From Paludibacteraceae bacterium (GTDB taxonomy: Bacteria; Bacteroidota; Bacteroidia; Bacteroidales; Paludibacteraceae), in assembly GCA_017965125.1 (NCBI GenBank), contig JAGCQO010000214.1, forward strand, positions 1-5,491: a stretch of DNA of 5,491 bases, in the 5' to 3' direction. The position numbers and the translations under genes were made by a program. Within the stretch, counting starts at the first letter, position 1; every line of letters begins with the position of its first letter. Shown here piece after piece: positions 4,162 to 5,491 of the stretch. The notes beneath the pieces were generated by a model. It saw only the letters and a program-made list of their open reading frames with translations. It had not been told where the DNA came from and made no database searches.

Positions 4162-5491
4162 ATGAGACCATATAAGACAGTCATTTTCATCTTTTCTGTG
4201 ATAGCCCTTCTTGCGGTGGTGTGTGTGTTCTTTCCGCGCGACGGAGTGAAAATAGGCGACGTCACACTGTCGTTTCCCCACCTCGCAGACATGCTCGGTT
4301 CCACCCCCGACTCCACAGCCGCCATGCCCGAAATCTCAGCCGAGGAGCTGCTCGCTCAACAGCTCGAGCAGACCCGACGGATGGAGGAGGAGAGCCAGTT
4401 CCTTGAGTTCTTCAAAACCAGCGACATAAGATTCTACCTGCCGGGCGACTCGCTCGACTTCTTCGACGAGCTCTTCGCGGCGTTCGACGCAGCCGACTCC
4501 ACACACGTCGGCATCGTGCACTACGGCGACTCGCAGCTGGAGGAGGACCGAATGACGGGCGTCATCAGAGCGACGCTCCAGGACTCGATAGGCGGCATGG
4601 GACCCGGATTGCTGCCGTTGGTGCCTCTCACGGGCAATATGACTGAGGGCCAGTCCATAAGCGGCGCGCCAAGCACAACGTCGGTCTTCGCGCCTGGTGG
4701 CGGAGGGGCTGGCGGCAAGTACGGACCGCTCGGGCAAGTGGCTTTCCTCAACGGCACAGCGACCATGAGCTTATGGCCAAGGCCGAAGGAGGCCAAGCGG
4801 AGCAACAAGTTCAGCCGCGTGACTGTCTTTGCCGAGAACCCTTCGGCGGCGCTCAGCGCGACGTGCCGAGGCGAGACCAAGACGCTCGAGCCTGGCAGCG
4901 GACTGAGGCGCATAACATTCAACTTCGCCGACTCGCTTGAACGCGTGTCGCTGACGCTCTCCGGCACAGCCAACGTGTACGGTGTGGCGTTCGACGGCAA
5001 GCACGGAGTGCAGATGGACAACGTGGCGATGCGCGGATGCTCCGGCACCATCTTCACCCTCATCAGCAGCTACCTCCTGCGCGACTATTTCAAGGCGCAG
5101 AACGTCAAGCTCGTCATACTGCAGTTCGGCGGCAACTCCGTGCCATACCTCAGCGGCGAGAAGTCCATACACAACTACGCCGACCAGATACGCCGACAGA
5201 TACGCCATGTGCAGGAGCTGGCGCCCGACGCCAAGGTGCTGTTCATCGGTCCGTCCGACATGTCCACGAGGATAGACGGCGAGTGGCGCACATATCCGAA
5301 ACTGCCGCTTGTGGTGGACTCGCTGCGCGCGGCTGCCAACGACGTCGGGGCGGCCTACTGGGACCTTTACCGAGTGATGGGAGGATATAACAGCATGGCG
5401 CAGTGGTGCGAGTCATCGCCTCTGCTCGCCGGCTCAGACCATATACACTTCACGCCGAGAGGAGCGGAGAGAGTGGGCAACCTGTTCTGCA
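4162..5491 (+). CDS. Membrane-anchored SGNH/GDSL-family hydrolase, partial (3' end outside window)
   Basis: 443 codons are visible. ATG at 4162 is the first start after an in-frame TAA at 4150. Residues 6-24 (TVIFIFSVIALLAVVCVFF) form an N-terminal membrane anchor with no clear cleavage site, so the enzyme should face the periplasm. A charged helical segment (about 58-80) follows. The SGNH signature is complete: H-Y-G-D-S-Q with the candidate nucleophile Ser124, G-C-S-G at 292-295 as a possible oxyanion glycine, F-G-G-N-S with Asn325, and D-H-I-H with Asp426 and His429. The stretch G-D-S-Q-L-E-x-D-R-M-T and G-G-M-G-P-G-L-L-P is typical of a Bacteroidota SGNH type that, as I recall, often sits beside an MBOAT O-acyltransferase and a second SGNH protein. 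It would then take part in O-acetylation or deacetylation of a surface polysaccharide; those partners lie outside the window. A glycine-rich loop (179-185) interrupts the domain. The gene is visibly more GC-rich than the minus-strand cluster. Confidence 0.88.
   Translation, partial: MRPYKTVIFIFSVIALLAVVCVFFPRDGVKIGDVTLSFPHLADMLGSTPDSTAAMPEISAEELLAQQLEQTRRMEEESQFLEFFKTSDIRFYLPGDSLDFFDELFAAFDAADSTHVGIVHYGDSQLEEDRMTGVIRATLQDSIGGMGPGLLPLVPLTGNMTEGQSISGAPSTTSVFAPGGGGAGGKYGPLGQVAFLNGTATMSLWPRPKEAKRSNKFSRVTVFAENPSAALSATCRGETKTLEPGSGLRRITFNFADSLERVSLTLSGTANVYGVAFDGKHGVQMDNVAMRGCSGTIFTLISSYLLRDYFKAQNVKLVILQFGGNSVPYLSGEKSIHNYADQIRRQIRHVQELAPDAKVLFIGPSDMSTRIDGEWRTYPKLPLVVDSLRAAANDVGAAYWDLYRVMGGYNSMAQWCESSPLLAGSDHIHFTPRGAERVGNLFC

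Noticed and set aside
4336..5208. Several minus-strand and alternative plus-strand frames within the hydrolase gene
   Set aside because: All overlap the SGNH gene, which has a complete catalytic signature; GC-rich DNA commonly gives such open frames.

Overview
The window looks like chromosomal DNA of a member of the Bacteroidota, most likely Bacteroidales. Four signs point that way: promoter elements fit the Bacteroidota -7 consensus TAnnTTTG; starts lack a convincing Shine-Dalgarno sequence; a lipoprotein carries an acidic export signal after its lipid-anchored cysteine; and the SGNH hydrolase and the secreted small-domain protein are of types I know from Bacteroides relatives. No tRNA, rRNA, transposase, integrase, CRISPR array or phage gene was seen.

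Layout: five genes lie on the minus strand and one on the plus strand. Reading along the minus strand, they are: a 403-residue two-part protein (2799-4010); a 168-residue protein with the pattern of an Uma2-like PD-(D/E)XK nuclease fold (2182-2688); a 195-residue protein about 60% identical by eye to the C-terminal 171 residues of the 403-residue protein (1511-2098); a secreted or membrane protein of 236 residues (734-1444), followed by a strong intrinsic terminator (674-713); and a probably surface-exposed lipoprotein cut by the left edge (1-560). A divergent gene starts at 4162 on the plus strand and runs off the right edge. It encodes a membrane-anchored SGNH/GDSL hydrolase of the kind usually linked to polysaccharide O-acyl chemistry.

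The most striking feature is a near-identical dyad, TGTCAA-N2-TTGACA, in three successive gaps upstream of genes 2182-2688, 1511-2098 and 734-1444. In each case its centre lies exactly 34.5 bp upstream of a TAnnTTTG-like -7 box (two perfect, one with a single mismatch), and the box lies 30 to 42 bases before the start codon. None of the three has a perfect -33 TTTG at the expected spacing. This looks like a small regulon of three adjacent genes, each with its own copy of one operator, probably bound by an activator.

The shared C-terminal domain of the 403- and 195-residue proteins has a pattern resembling an OmpR-type winged helix, so one or both could be the DNA-binding regulator. That is inference. 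The arrangement (paired winged-helix-like proteins, a nuclease-fold protein and an envelope protein under one operator) matches no system I can name.
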